Origin: Nissolia schottii
Taxonomy: Eukaryota > Streptophyta > Magnoliopsida > Fabales > Fabaceae
Reading direction: 5' to 3'
Length of the DNA stretch: 64,000 bases
Assembly: GCA_003254905.1 (NCBI GenBank)
Contig: QANU01067139.1
Span: 1 to 64,000 of the forward strand
Part shown: piece by piece, positions 47,901 through 59,797 of the stretch
Numbering within the stretch: position 1 is the first letter of the stretch
How the letters are laid out: each line of letters begins with the position of its first letter
The notes under the pieces: generated by a model
What the model was told of the DNA's origin: nothing
The model's input: the letters and a program-made list of their open reading frames with translations, nothing else
The model's database searches: none
Translations under genes and position numbers: made by a program

Positions 47901-49430
47901 GCATTCACTCAGCAAGGAAACTAATTTAGAAATTATTCCAAGATGTGCATAATAACACCGTGCAAAACAGAGACTATAATAATGAGAGAATGTTGAATTG
48001 GGCAGGGAAGGGTACAGCACATAACACTAGAATTACAATTTTAAGAGACAGAGATTAGCATGATAAAGATAAAGGACAACAGAAAAGAAAGAAAAAAAAT
48101 TGAAAGGAGATCAGCATAGATGCTCGGAAAACTGACCAATGAACTTGGGTAGGAATTAGGAGCTCACTAATTAGCAGAATAATGAAAATTCAGCAACTTT
48201 TCAACAGTGAAGTGTGAAGGCAGGGGGAATCCAACTTTGGACACATGATTTATTAGCCTCCTATATTCAACAAAGAAATTTCTGAAGCTTTCAAGTTCAA
48301 TTCTAGTGGTTTCTGTTTATGCACACCATGGCTAAGTTCACTCATTGCAGAAGTATCAATTTGACAGAAGTTAGAATCAGGTAAACCAATGATACCAACT
48401 ACAAAGCACCACCCACTGCAGTCATTAAACAGCAAAGACAACTAACAAATTGTACAAAAAAAACAATTTGTGCCAAAAAAAAAAGACAATGGGAAGAGAA
48501 TACAACCCAAATGACAAGCTCTGAGTGCTAGCAAAATCTTGAATCTGCTGCCGTACAACATCAATTCCTCTGTCATCAGATGCGTTGAGCTCCAAAATCA
48601 TATTGTGATATTGTGGACCATATAACTTGCGTGCAACGGCGAGAATAGTCGAAGTCTTTCCCGTGCCAGGAGGGCCATACAACAGAAGATGAGGCAATCT
48701 GTTCTCGCTGGTCAGCCTATCAACTACCCCAAAAAAGAAACAAACAATTAATTATGCGCAACCTAAAACCAAAGGAGATGCAAGACACACGAAACACAAT
48801 AATTTGATAGCAAACATATATGGATCCAAGAATCACAAGTCTTTGTAATTTAATAGCAAACATAGAGGGTTTAATTGCCCAATATTTAAAAAACCAGGTT
48901 AAAAAAATGAAACAAGGAGAGTGATGTTAGCTAAAGAAAGCAAGCTCCTATATTTCTTCCAGCATGCTTGCATGAGTGTATTGATTTCATATATGGAATC
49001 CCATGAACAAAGTAAAATGCGCCCCTTTCTCGTTAGCCAAGTAAATAACTCCAAGATTATCACATACCTAAAACCCTAGAAGTGAGGGCAAGTTACACCA
49101 AGCGAAGAAATTTAACTTATGCAGAATGATAGAGACGCTCTCCGAAAAAGTGTTTTGGGAACCAGGCGGAATAAGACTAAGGAAAAAGAGGAAAACATAA
49201 AACCCTAGAGATGGAAGGGGGGAGAAGAGAGAGAGAGAGGGGGGGTTACTGGTATCGATGATGTCGCGGTGAGCGGCTACGTCGTCGAGGGAGTGAGGAC
49301 GGTACTTCTCGACCCAGGGAGTAGCCTTGGCGTCGGCGGGAGGGTTGCCGGCGAGGAGGACGTTCTTGGCCTTGTCGGTCCTGGCAGTGTCAGTGGCGTC
49401 GACGTCCATCGGGTAGATCGTATCCGCCAT
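44936..49430 (-). CDS. RFC5: Replication factor C subunit 5 (clamp loader AAA+ ATPase), 360 aa
   Basis: Nine minus-strand exons join in frame at GT-AG introns to 360 aa: 49250-49430, 48507-48723, 47763-47842, 47506-47665, 46770-46851, 46183-46312, 46008-46071, 45847-45915 and 44936-45035. Motifs in order are WVEKYRP (RFC box II), LLYGPPGTGKTS (Walker A), ELNASDDRG, LVLLDEADAMTKDAQ (Walker B), CNHVNKINPA (sensor 1), QSRCTRFRF (SRC arginine-finger motif), NGDMRKALNILQ (sensor 2), then the RFC collar domain ending near FTHARSALVAAAN. The order and motifs match human RFC5 / yeast Rfc3 and Arabidopsis AT1G77470 (called RFC3 or RFC5). The complex loads PCNA onto primer-template DNA in the nucleus. 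The last intron carries a 530-bp MITE. An E2F-like site lies upstream. Length and motifs are complete, so the gene looks functional. Confidence 0.97.
45216..45745. mobile_element. Foldback MITE, Mutator-like (9-10 bp target duplication)
   Basis: Terminal arms of about 180 bp (45216-45395 and about 45560-45745) are reverse complements. Shared blocks include ctcattttggttttt/ttcattttagtccttg, tgtaagct, ttgactttttaat and ccttcaattcattatcatta. The flanks repeat catacaaatg (45206-45215 and 45746-45755). A 9-10 bp duplication with long terminal repeats points to the Mutator superfamily. There is no transposase. It sits in intron 8 of RFC5. Confidence 0.85.
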
Positions 49431-49660
49431 TGATAGGGTTTGCTACTTGCTGAGCTTATATCTGACTGAAGCCTACGACGTTTTTTTTCTTGTTGAAGAA
49501 CTGAAATTTGCAGCCACCCTCACTGCACTGCGGTGATGATGGCAAGTGTAGTGGCGCCAACGCATATTCGTTTAGCGGGACTTCCTTCCCTCCTTTTTGA
49601 ACAATAGGGGGATAGGCCCAAAAAAAGGGGATTAGCCCGATATCGAAGGCCCAACGGGAA
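49431..49660 (-). promoter_or_regulatory. RFC5 promoter with E2F-like and site II elements
   Basis: On the minus strand TTGGCGCCAC (49551-49560) fits the E2F consensus about 120 nt upstream of the ATG. TCCCGCTAAA (49571-49580) is a weaker E2F-like match. TGGGCC elements (site II, TCP-type) occur at 49615-49620 and 49648-49653. Together these are typical of plant S-phase genes. Function is inferred. Confidence 0.6.
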
Positions 49661-50704
49661 GGCCGTGCTTTTCGAGAGGATTCCTTGTCCTTGGCTAAAA
49701 ATTAGACATAAAATTAGAATTCTAAAACATCACTCAAAACAAAAAGGGAAAGTTTCTTATACTTTAATTAATATAAAAAAAAGACTTATATTATCGTTAA
49801 TCTTTTAAACACTTATGTGACTTTGGACTAGATCAAACCAATCTCAAAGTAGGACAACAATCGGTAATGATTTTCTAACAACAAAAATTGGTGTCAGTGA
49901 TTCCGTATAAGAATAGAATGAACGTGGGTTGCACAACAAATATAAAATTTAATATAAAAATATCTCATTCTAAGTCTCTATCTTTCTCGTTGGTTTGTAA
50001 CGACAACAACAAATGTTTATAACTTTGATCAATTAAATTTGTAACAAAAAAGTGCATTGTTACAAGAATGCGTGGAAATGGAGCAGAAGAGATCATTTAA
50101 TAAAATTTGTAACCTCGTTCAATCAAGTTTGTAATAAAAAAATACATTCTAGTCATGTGTCCGAGTTGACCAGAAGAAATGGAGAGTGACGTCAGATTAA
50201 ATTAAGTTTCTAACTTATGATAATAGTTTGTAATGACAATAACAAAAGTTTGTAACCTTGTTCAATCAATGTTTTAACTAAAAAAATGCATTTTGGAGGA
50301 ATGCCTACAAATGAAATAGAAGAGAGAGAGTGGCTTCAACTACACTCATGATAATAGTTTTTAAGAGAAGTAACAAAAGTTTGTAACTTTATTCAATTCA
50401 GTTTATAACTAAAAGGTATGTTTATAGGAAAGTGTACAAGTGTAACAGAAGAGAAAGAGGATGACTTGACAAATGGGACAATTTCAATTTAAATTTTATA
50501 TTTATTGCGAAACTCACGTCCCATGGTTGGCTCTACCATGGCATGTATTTTGGTTGTCAAAAAATTAGTGTCAGACCAAACTCTAGTCCTAAATGTATTA
50601 TGCCAAAATTTTGAGACTCGATACTTAATTTTTTCGAAATAGATTTTTGAAGGCAAAGATAGTTGGCAACGTAGATTTGATTTTTGTTTTCAGTGTGAGT
50701 GTCA
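49661..50704. other. Intergenic region upstream of RFC5
   Basis: AT-rich sequence containing a loose repetition of gtttgtaac..ttcaatcaa..aaaaatgcatt (about 49990-50410, four diverged units of roughly 110 bp). No coding potential was recognised. Confidence 0.5.
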
Positions 50705-50754
50705 NNNNNNNNNNNNNNNNNNNNNNNNNNNNNNNNNNNNNNNNNNNNNNNNNN
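50705..50754. other. Assembly gap (50 N)
   Basis: A run of exactly 50 N precedes an (AT)n microsatellite. A fixed 50-N spacer usually marks unknown length. Confidence 0.98.

Positions 50755-50790
<36 letters not shown>
50755..50790. repeat. (AT)n microsatellite at the gap edge
   Basis: About 18 AT units directly follow the N run, so the repeat probably caused the assembly break. Confidence 0.95.
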
Positions 50791-50799
<9 letters not shown>

Positions 50800-52790
50800 A
50801 AATTAAGCTGAAGCTTGAGATTTCCATCACTTCTTCTGTGTTACTGTTTTTCTAAACATCTAGAGTTCATTTTATTCCTTTGTCGCTTTGGTTAAATGCT
50901 ATTTTTATAGCCAAAGGCATACTTGGTAAGAAAATGTGAGTTTGATTCTTGTTATCAATGTGAGAGTCACTTTAATAGATAATTTGTAAATACATTATTA
51001 AGTGCTCATAGCATTGTGGGATGATTTGTGCCGAAGACTACTAAACTTTTTATTAAAAAAAAGGCTACTTTTATATGAACTACTTGAATATTGAACCTTA
51101 AACGCCTGACTTTAAATAATTATCAACATGGTCACTTTAGAATCCTATAAGAAATCATATACCCCATCTTTCAAGTTCATGATTTCGCTTTCCAACTTCT
51201 ATTTGTACAACCATCGGGACCTAATCTTTTGAATCAAGGGTTATAGCACACTCCCCCCCCCCCCCAATTTCACCACTCAAGGATTCATCAAAACCTGATT
51301 CTGACTTTGTAAATTCATTCCCAGTCAAATTTTTTCGTGACTGGTCAATCAATCAAGACAGAGGTGCCATATTGATTTAAACTATTTTGGATAAACAAGT
51401 TTAAAGCATAAATGATGAAATGAGTGAGATTTTGGATTCGTATGCTTGTTTTGAGGTTTGATGGATGAAAAATAGAAGGAAGGAAGGGGTGGATATGAAA
51501 GATGAATGATCTCGTCCTCTAATCCAAGCCCTTTTGTGGATGGTTCTAACTTTTAGCTCTAGGAAGCAAAACTGAATTGTTTCCGAAGACGCCCTCAAAG
51601 TGCTAGGTTTTTTCTCTAGATGGATCTTGCTATGTGTTATCCTATGTTCTTGTTGCTATTGTGTCTTGTATGAGATCCCTAGTTTGTTCCCTCTCTTTTC
51701 TCTTATTTTTCTCTCACTTTGGGTTCTGTTTTGCTCTTGGTATTCGGATTGGGCATGTCACTCTCAAGGTGCGCAGGACGAGGCCCTTTCCTGCGTAGGT
51801 CCTTGTGTCTGCCAACTTTTCTAAGATGTGTCACTATGATATCTCTTCTTTCTACAGAACTTTCACCCAATATTCCCAGTACAAACAAAACTTCCTTTTG
51901 CCTCCCTTACCTTAGTCATTGTGTGTGGGTACTTAAAGGATATAAAGGAAAAGGATTGGGAAGAGGTTCAGCAACCCATACTAGGGCGTATAAGGGAGGC
52001 CTCAGAACCAAGGTCTGACTTCTAATGGGGTCACCACTACAGTAAGGGCGTTTTCTGAGGTTGTGCTTCCTAGGCCTACAAACTGGCCAAAAGGCCTTAG
52101 AATGGTTCCCATGACATCTTGGAATGTGAGGACATGATCCATATCCCTCTAGTCCATGACCTCTCATAGTTCCCCGCTTATCTCCGTGTAAGCCCACCCA
52201 AGGCGTATTCTAAGGCACCATCCTATGCCAATTCCTTGGTGGCCACACTAGAGACAAGTGGTTACTTATGTTTAATCTTCTTAATGACATTCTTAATCTA
52301 AATGTTTACAAAAGGATCTATATAACATATAAAGAATGTTTACTCTCAACACTTAACCATTCAATGATGACACAATTTATAAGTATATTTAAATGTTTTG
52401 GCAAAAGGAAGAAGGAATGTGGCTTAAGATTTCAAGAATAACAATATTAAGAAAAATAGGTGGAGCCTGCGTAGATGCAATGCTTAGATTAGAAATTATG
52501 CTTTGGACGATTCCGCTTTGCAAATACATACATTGCAGCTAAGATAAACTGACAAAATTGAATCTATTGCATGTATATATAATGTTTGGACCACATCTAG
52601 TTACATGTGTACTTCTCCCACCCAATTTGCATCCAAGCATTATCTGCCTAACAACTCAATGACAAAAATATTTCATAAGTTGCAGGGCATTTATGACAAA
52701 AGATGTCCTTGTGAGAACGTCCTAACGGCAATCACAATAGACCTAGAAGAAATCAGAGTTTGATTTTTGACTAGAAACTTCTTTTCATTA
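50791..52790. other. Intergenic region, no gene recognised
   Basis: It contains a poly-C tract near 51251-51265 and leader-like, relatively GC-richer sequence at 51590-52250. ORFs on both strands there have no recognisable domain. It could be decayed transposon sequence, but no terminal motifs were found. Confidence 0.45.
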
Positions 52791-55656
52791 TTACAATTTA
52801 CAAGTGTTAGCGACCCATCCAATCTGCTGTTTCTCGTTGTCGTAAATCACTAGTTTACCTTGTAAAGAGATGTCTGTTGAGGTCAAAAGAAAAAGAAAGA
52901 AAATGTGTTACAATCAAATTATCAAATGTTAATAAAGGGAAAGAAGAGAAGAGCATGATGCCTCATTTATATATATAGATTGTTATTTGAATTTAGTTCG
53001 TTTACCTCCGATTATGTTAATATTTCCTAGTCCTTCTGCAACGCTGTCTAGAATCCCAAAGCAGGCATTGCCATTTTTCTGGAATAAAAAAAGGGACGTT
53101 AGACACAATTTCATTGGTTATTCCCTTCATGAAATAGTCTTTTAAAAAGGTGCTCAGCTCACCGTGACAATTAGATAAGCTTCTGGTGGTATTTGCAGCT
53201 GCGCATTCTTTGAGTTTGTGAAGCTCAATGCTAATGGATTGAAATATTTTTTGGCATCACTTAAATATTTGAAAGGCTTTTGACCCTTCCAACAAATTGG
53301 TAGCGCTGGATCGTTAACTGGACTCAACGCCTTTCCCTTTAAATCGTTCTTTACCTGAATTATGGATCAAGCGTATGATTATGAAATTGACTCTAAAGCA
53401 TATGATTTCTGTTTGAAACATCTTTACTGCTTTTGTAAAAGAAATAGTAAAAACAAAATTGAAAATCGAACAAAACAGGGCGTTCATTAGTTTCTGTGCT
53501 CACCAGATCAACCAAAACTTTATGAGATCTGGAATTGAGGTATGTATAGGTGCTCCCACTATCAAAGATAAGGTCAAGACCCTTAACAGGGGTAGGCTTC
53601 CCATTGAACAACAAGTCCGCTGGCCCTGAACTGTAGTGTTGTCTGAATCAAACATTGATGTGTTAACTTCTCTCATGGACGAAACAGTAATGTTAGAAGA
53701 GAAACAAGTAACATTTATTTACATTAAAACTTACTGGAAGGAGGAACTACGTGAGAAGGGTGTCCAAACAACTCCAGGTGATAATTGAATGTCACCGAGG
53801 AATATAAATCCACCTCCATTCACACTTAAGCAATGGCCGACCACGTTGCGAATCAGGCCAGAAGACTTGAGCTGGGACAAGATGCCTGACTTGCCATTGC
53901 CAAGGCCAAGGACCCCTGCAGTGGCAGGTGCCGCTGAGGGATGACCACCATGATATTTTTGATCATATCCACACCTACAATGCAACAAACAGAACATACA
54001 AAGGAACTCTTATGCCATTATATCAGAAAGATCAATTTCAAAATGGTAAAGGCAACCAGTGTCTATGGATGGGATACAAAATTAATTACTCACCCAAAGG
54101 CCACGCTACGCGATGTAGAAGAGCCATTGTTGAATTTAAGGACAACCGAGTCTCGGACTAGCGTCCCCTTCGATGATCCGTAGTCTGCATACTGAACATG
54201 ATAGTTACATTGATCGTCTTTGTTAGCACAGCGAGGGTTGACAGCAGAACACAAGGGATCCCCACATTTGGCAAGGTTGCCATTTGGTTTATAAAGTTGA
54301 TAGCGAGGCTGCAATGACACCAGTCGAGGAACTAAGATCAGGATAAGAATGCGCAGGCCAGGCTAGTAATAGCAAAGAAATTCTTAACTACTTTGATATT
54401 TTCATGTTTGATAAATCAGTAAATATGAGTAGTCTACTAAAGTAGCTTACATTCACTACATGTCAAATAATAAAAGTATCAGCAAAGTTTCTTTTTGCTC
54501 CAAGTGCGACTAAGGATTTATCATGACAAATAACATTTAAGAATGTTGTCATGGGAAGCTAGCTTACTCTGGTGCAACCTCTACATGGCTTGTCACACTG
54601 AACCCAAGTGAGATCACTACCGGAGTCAATGTCAAGGTCGTAAGCCCTGGGTGGGTTGCCAATAGTCAGGTTCACTGTGTAAACCCTGCATCAAGAGGAA
54701 CCCACGGTTATGCCTCATGGAATCGTTTGAAGTAAAAGATTGACATGCAAATTCGGATCATTCCCTTGTAGAAAACTAACCATCATGATTGACACTACTT
54801 TTTGTTACAAAGTCACCGTGAACCAAAAAAAAAAGCCTTCTTGTTGAATCAATAATCTTCAAAAGAATCTGCTGCCCAAAAGGGTGAAAGTGAAACACCA
54901 AAAGAAAGGAAAACCAAAGCTACTTTTGTGAATTGTTCTTGTTTTAGTTTAATAATAAAAAAAGGATGAATTGGTAGGGCCAGCCAATAAAACATAGTAG
55001 GAAACTAGAATTTCGATACAAACTAGGATGATTCTGAAATTTCCAACGAAATTAGACAGACTTAAGGAAGTAACTTAAGAAGAACTAGTCAGAATCAAAT
55101 GGTTGGGAAGACTTTTCAACGATCTCCGTCTGCAATTAATTCCCGAGCATATTCACATGGCACTAGCACTCATTTGTTGTTGCTAAAGGAGAATTAGAAT
55201 CAACAATTACTCAGAAAGGAAAAAAAAAAAAACGCAACCTTTTTGCTACGCTCGATAGAGAACATAGCAAACAAATAGCAATGCTCAAATCAGAACACGA
55301 GTTCATAGCTACCAACCAAAAGAAAAAAAGACTAAAATCAAAGAGAACACCACCAATTTTTCAGAATACTAGAAAACTTGATAGAATAGAAAACAATCAG
55401 CGAGTTGATGTTTCCTTGGGAACCAAGTTAGATCGAAAACAATGAGAGAGTAGTAGGCAACATACCCAGTAGGATACACATTCCCTTGAATCGGAAAAAT
55501 GATACTGGAGCTTAAGGATTTAGCAGAACTCGGGAGGCTGGGATTCTTGGCGTCGAGGAGCCGATTTGAGAAAGAGAGCGGGAAAATGGCAGAAAGGAGC
55601 ATAAGAACCAATACCGTCCTCAATGTCACGACCCCACTACTCTCTTTCACTTCCAT
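52791..55656 (-). CDS. Plant A1-family aspartic protease (Asp1-like), copy 1, 416 aa
   Basis: Eight exons on the minus strand join in frame: 55466-55656, 54568-54685, 54094-54308, 53735-53974, 53504-53642, 53163-53354, 53006-53078 and 52791-52873. The N-terminus (TLRTVLVLMLLSAIFPLSFS) is a signal peptide, so the enzyme enters the secretory path. FPIQGNVYPTG precedes the domain. The two catalytic sites are DIDSGSDLTWVQC (first Asp) and IFDSGSTYTYL (second Asp). Cys-rich CDKPCRGCTR and LCSAV fit the Asp1/nucellin group. The C-terminal end IYDNEKQQIGWV is typical of plant A1 enzymes. Both sites read DSG rather than DTG, which is common in plants. No plant-specific insert is present. A TATA box (TATAAAA) lies about 145 nt upstream. 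It is a tandem paralog of 57533-59605. Substrate unknown. Confidence 0.95.
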
Positions 55657-55796
55657 CACGAAAATCAAGGATCAAAGGTTTCGATCAAAAGCTGAAGGAT
55701 ATGTAACGAAAAAGACAGAAGAGAAGGGAATTGAAATTTGGGACACTTAAAGCTGAGATGTTTTGTTGTGTTCTGGTGGCAGAGAGAGAAAACGTG

Positions 55797-55808
55797 TTTT
55801 TTATAGGG
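55797..55808 (-). promoter_or_regulatory. TATA box of aspartic protease copy 1
   Basis: CCTATAAAAAAC in minus orientation, next to cacgtttt. The same arrangement precedes copy 2 at about 59788-59797, so the duplication included the core promoter. Confidence 0.65.
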
Positions 55809-55819
55809 AGGAAAATGCA

Positions 55820-57532
55820 CCCCCCCCCCCATACGCGTGAATTTTTTCTACTTGGACTTTTTGTGAAACCAATTAAGGACTAAGATTGAATTTAAGGTTT
55901 GGAATTGGATTGTGATTTTATTGAACTGAATTTAAGGTTTGATGTTTAGATAGTCTGATTTTTTTAAGCTACTACGGTTTTTGAATGGGTGACTTACCCA
56001 GAGTCAATTCGCTAGATTGTCAAATTAGTCGAGCGAGTCGATAAGTAATCGAAATATTTTTTTAAAAAAATTTTGCCATCATTTTAGAGTTTTGGGGGAC
56101 TTTTTCCTTTGTGTTTAAGAGTTTCTTTCCTTTTTTTGTTGGGCTTTGATTGCTTTTTTGGTCTAATTTGAGTGGAGGTTTTTTGGTCAAGGGATGAGGC
56201 ATTGGATTGGGTTAGATAACATTAGAAAGAAAAAATGTCTTCATCAAAAGGGTGAGTCGATTTGGTTTCTATTAACCCGCCATCAACTAATAAAGTATCG
56301 AGCAAGTTCTCACCCAAAACTTAATTGACTTTGAGTTGAGCTGACCCAATCTACTTCGAGTCCAACAAGTTTAATAGATTGACCAAGTTGTTCACCTTCA
56401 TGTACCCCTGTAGTTTTGCTGATAAATATATTTGCAACATATTAAGCATGATTATTAGCTAATATATAAATTAAAAAGTGTGATCTCTTTCTACATTTTA
56501 GTTGGAAATTGGAAAGGAAGAGATAGGGGTAATTCGGAAGTTTCGTGGGTGGCTGAAGCAGGAAGACCGCGTTTGGATTCTAGAACGCAGAGTTAGATTA
56601 CTGCCTTTGATGTTGAGGCCTTAGTTGACTTGAGCCCCAGATACCACCCACAAAATTTATATTGCAAATCCTAATATTTGCTTTACGAGGGCGATTTGGC
56701 TTCAAATTCATAATTAATGTTTTGAAGATATAAATTAGAAAACATTAATGATTTTTATATTTTTGTAGGATTTTGTTCACATATATATGAATATAATAAT
56801 AGGGTTTGGATCAAGTGTGCGATCAAATAGATTTTTTTAACTACCTTTTAAACATATGTATTAAGTCAATTTTGATGTAAGCAAAAATTTTACCAAAGAA
56901 TTCTAGATTATTATAAAATTTTGTGGACATTATATATTTGATAAGAATTTTCAATTCAACGGCAGATTTTTTTTAAAAAAAATACACAATTATAAAGTTA
57001 TTAAAGGATATAACTTGATCCTACCCGATAATAATATATGATATATTAAATTTGGTCAATGATATGATAATATATTATTCAATATTATTGTAAAAATGTT
57101 TGTATTACTTTGAACAAACTGGAGGGACCGAGAGTGAGACTGAAAAATAGGACATGTGATCTCCTCCTATGACAAATGTTAATTACTTGTCCAAGTCGTC
57201 CATTCAATTATATAGTTGAGCTCATTCCCAAGCATCAATTTTCATTGGTCATCAAAAGATTGATGGTTAAATTATTTTCGTTCGATGAACGAGGTAAAAC
57301 GCCCATACACACAAAAAGAACTACACCACAAGGCCAAGCGTAGTAACCTCGGTTTTGATATAAAGATTAGTAATATAAAGGTGATCAAAGCGTATGCTTA
57401 AAATTTTGATTTTCAGCAATTTTATTAATATGTTTCTGCACCCCAACATCGTCTTTCTAACAACTCATTTAGCATCATACACATTGAGTTGCATGAAAGG
57501 GCTCTTATTTGTAACAAAGATTTCCGAATATA
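55820..57532. other. Spacer between the tandem protease genes
   Basis: AT-rich, with a poly-C tract near 55821. There is no third protease copy or other gene. Sequence similarity to the other protease flanks was not evident beyond the promoter. Confidence 0.5.
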
Positions 57533-59605
57533 TCACGAGAATTGATTTATGAGTTGGGACATTTTTTTATCACAGATGCCAGGGCGACCCACCCATCCAA
57601 TTTGTTGTTTCTCGTTGTCGTAAATCACTAGTTTATCTTGTAAAGATATATCTGTTGAGAGCAAAACAATAAAAACGAGTCACAATGAAATTATCAAGTG
57701 ATCAAATTAAAGGGAAAGAAAATTAAAGCAGGGATATGCCTTTTATTTTTATTTGATTGGTGTTTGTAATTAATTTGTTTACCTCCAATTATGTTAACAT
57801 TTCCTAGTTTTTCTGCAACGCTATCTAGAATCCCCAAGCACACATTGCCATTTATCTAGAAGAAAAAGAAAAAGAAAAGAAAAGAGAGAGTGAGAGAGAG
57901 AGAGAGAAAGGACTAGGGTGCGTTAGACACAATTTCACAACGAAAGTTTTTGGAAAGGTGCTAAGCTCACCGTGACAATTAGATACCCTTCTGGTGGTAT
58001 TTGCAGCTGCGTGTTCTTTAATGTGGTAAAGCTCAGTGCTAGGGGCTTAAAATAGTTTCTAACATCAGCTAAAGATTTGAAAGGCTTTTGACCCTTCCAA
58101 CAATTCTCTGTCATTGCTGGATCCTTGACGGTACTCAACGGCTTCCCCTTTAAATTGTTATTTACCTGAATTATGGATCAAGCATATGATATATATGACT
58201 AACTGATCAAGATAGATGATTATCTTAAGGACTATATAAGACCTGTTTGATTTTTGTTTTTCAAAGATTTGTGAAAGTAGTCAAAACAAAAAATAAAAAC
58301 AGAATCCTGCAGAGAACACTAGAAAAGAATTGAAAATAAAAGCTAAACAAGACCTCACCAGATCAACCAAAACTTTATGAGATTGGGAATCGAGGTACGT
58401 GTAGGTGGCCCCACTATCAAAGGTACATTGAAGACCCTTAACAGAAGTAGGCTGACCACTAAACAAGAGGTCTGCTGGGCCTGAAGTGTAGCGCTTTCTG
58501 AAGCAAGCAAATTAAGATTAATTGATGTGCATGATAACGATTAACATACATTAGGTGATCATTGATACTCACTGGGAGGGGGAGGAACCGTGCAAGATGG
58601 GGGTCCAAACAAGATTAGGTAATTGATTAAACTTGTCACCAAGGAACATAAATCCGCCTCCATTGGCGCTCCCACTTAAGCAATGGCCAACCGTATTGCG
58701 AATCTGCAGGCCCGAAAATCGAAGCTGGGACAAGATGCTTGACGCACTACTACCAAGGCCAAGGACCCCTGCTGTGTCAGGCTGGGGGGCGTTAGCAGTG
58801 GATTCTTGATCATATCCACACCTACCATGAATGCAATAGAATAGCCATTCTCATAAGTACTTTTACTTCATGCAGGAAGCCATGCAGAGTCAGAAAAACA
58901 CTTACCCGAAGGCCACATGTAGGCTTAGGATAGAGCCATTGGCAAGTTGAAGGGTGACATCGTCTCGGACAAGCCACCCCATAGATGTTCCGCTGTCTTC
59001 ATACTCAACTTTATATTCACATCGATCCTCGTCGGGTGGGGAGCCTTGGTGAGGCGGCCAGCCGTGCTTGACCGCAACACACAAGGGATCCCCACTTTTG
59101 ACGAAGCTGCCTTTGTTGGGTTTGTAAAGTTGATTGGGGGGCTGCAAATTAAGAATTGATTGTTGATTGTTAGTGATGATGGTGGCCGAGTCAGGGGACA
59201 AGTTAATGTAATTTACCCTCGTGCAGCGTCTACATGGTCCATCGCATTGAAGCCAAGTGAGATAACTGCCGGAGTCAATGTCAAGGTCGTAAGTCCTGGG
59301 TGGATTGCCGAAACGCAGGTCCACTGTGTAAGCCCTGCAGCAAGAGGAATGGTTGATTAATTTGAAGTAAATTAACAAAATTTAGCATATATCACGAATA
59401 AGAGAAGAGGAGATGTAGCATAAATATACCCTTTAGGATATACATTCCCTCGAATGGGGAAAACAGCAGTGGGGGCTGAGGATTGGGGGTTGTTGGGGTG
59501 GACGAGGTGCTGCTGATTGGGTTCTGAGAAAGAGAGTATTGGGAAAACGGGAGAGAGGAGCACAAGAAACATGATCCTCAACGCAATATTGCATTTCGCA
59601 TCCAT
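57533..59605 (-). CDS. Plant A1-family aspartic protease (Asp1-like), copy 2, 434 aa
   Basis: Eight exons with the same intron positions as copy 1: 59430-59605, 59217-59334, 58906-59141, 58573-58821, 58359-58497, 57971-58165, 57783-57855 and 57533-57651, giving 434 aa. It has a signal peptide (IALRIMFLVLLSPVFPILSF), catalytic motifs DIDSGSYLTWLQC and TFDSGATYTYLDS, and IYDNEKQQIGWV near the end. Intron 2 (59142-59216) is 75 nt, in frame and free of stops, so retention would add 25 residues between CTR and PPNQLYKP. The C-terminus differs from copy 1: after GWV it runs GRPGICDKKMSQLINQFS. Exon 3 has a longer Pro/Asp-rich stretch (WPPHQGSPPDEDRC). All sites are intact, so it is probably functional and diverging from copy 1. 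Confidence 0.93.
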
Positions 59606-59787
59606 GATCAACGGATTATAAGTAGGGATCGCTGTCTCAATTAATAATCAAGCCAAATAAATGGTTTTGAATTTTTTTTTTTAATCAAATCAAGAGAGAG
59701 AGATATGAAATGTTGAGAATACAAAAGAGAAGGGAATTTGCCCACTGAACTAGTCTTGTTTTGAGCTTCTGGCAGAGACTACGTACG

Positions 59788-59797
59788 TGTTTTATAG
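59788..59797 (-). promoter_or_regulatory. TATA box of aspartic protease copy 2
   Basis: CCTATAAAAC in minus orientation about 187 nt upstream of the ATG. It shares cctataaaa..acgt context with copy 1. Confidence 0.65.

Noticed and set aside
48425..48697. 90-codon ORF ending in a hydrophobic tail as a separate small protein
   Set aside because: It is RFC5 exon 2 read into its intron; the tail after LSFG is intronic.
49068..49430. 120-codon ORF as a separate gene
   Set aside because: It is RFC5 exon 1 plus read-through of intron 1.
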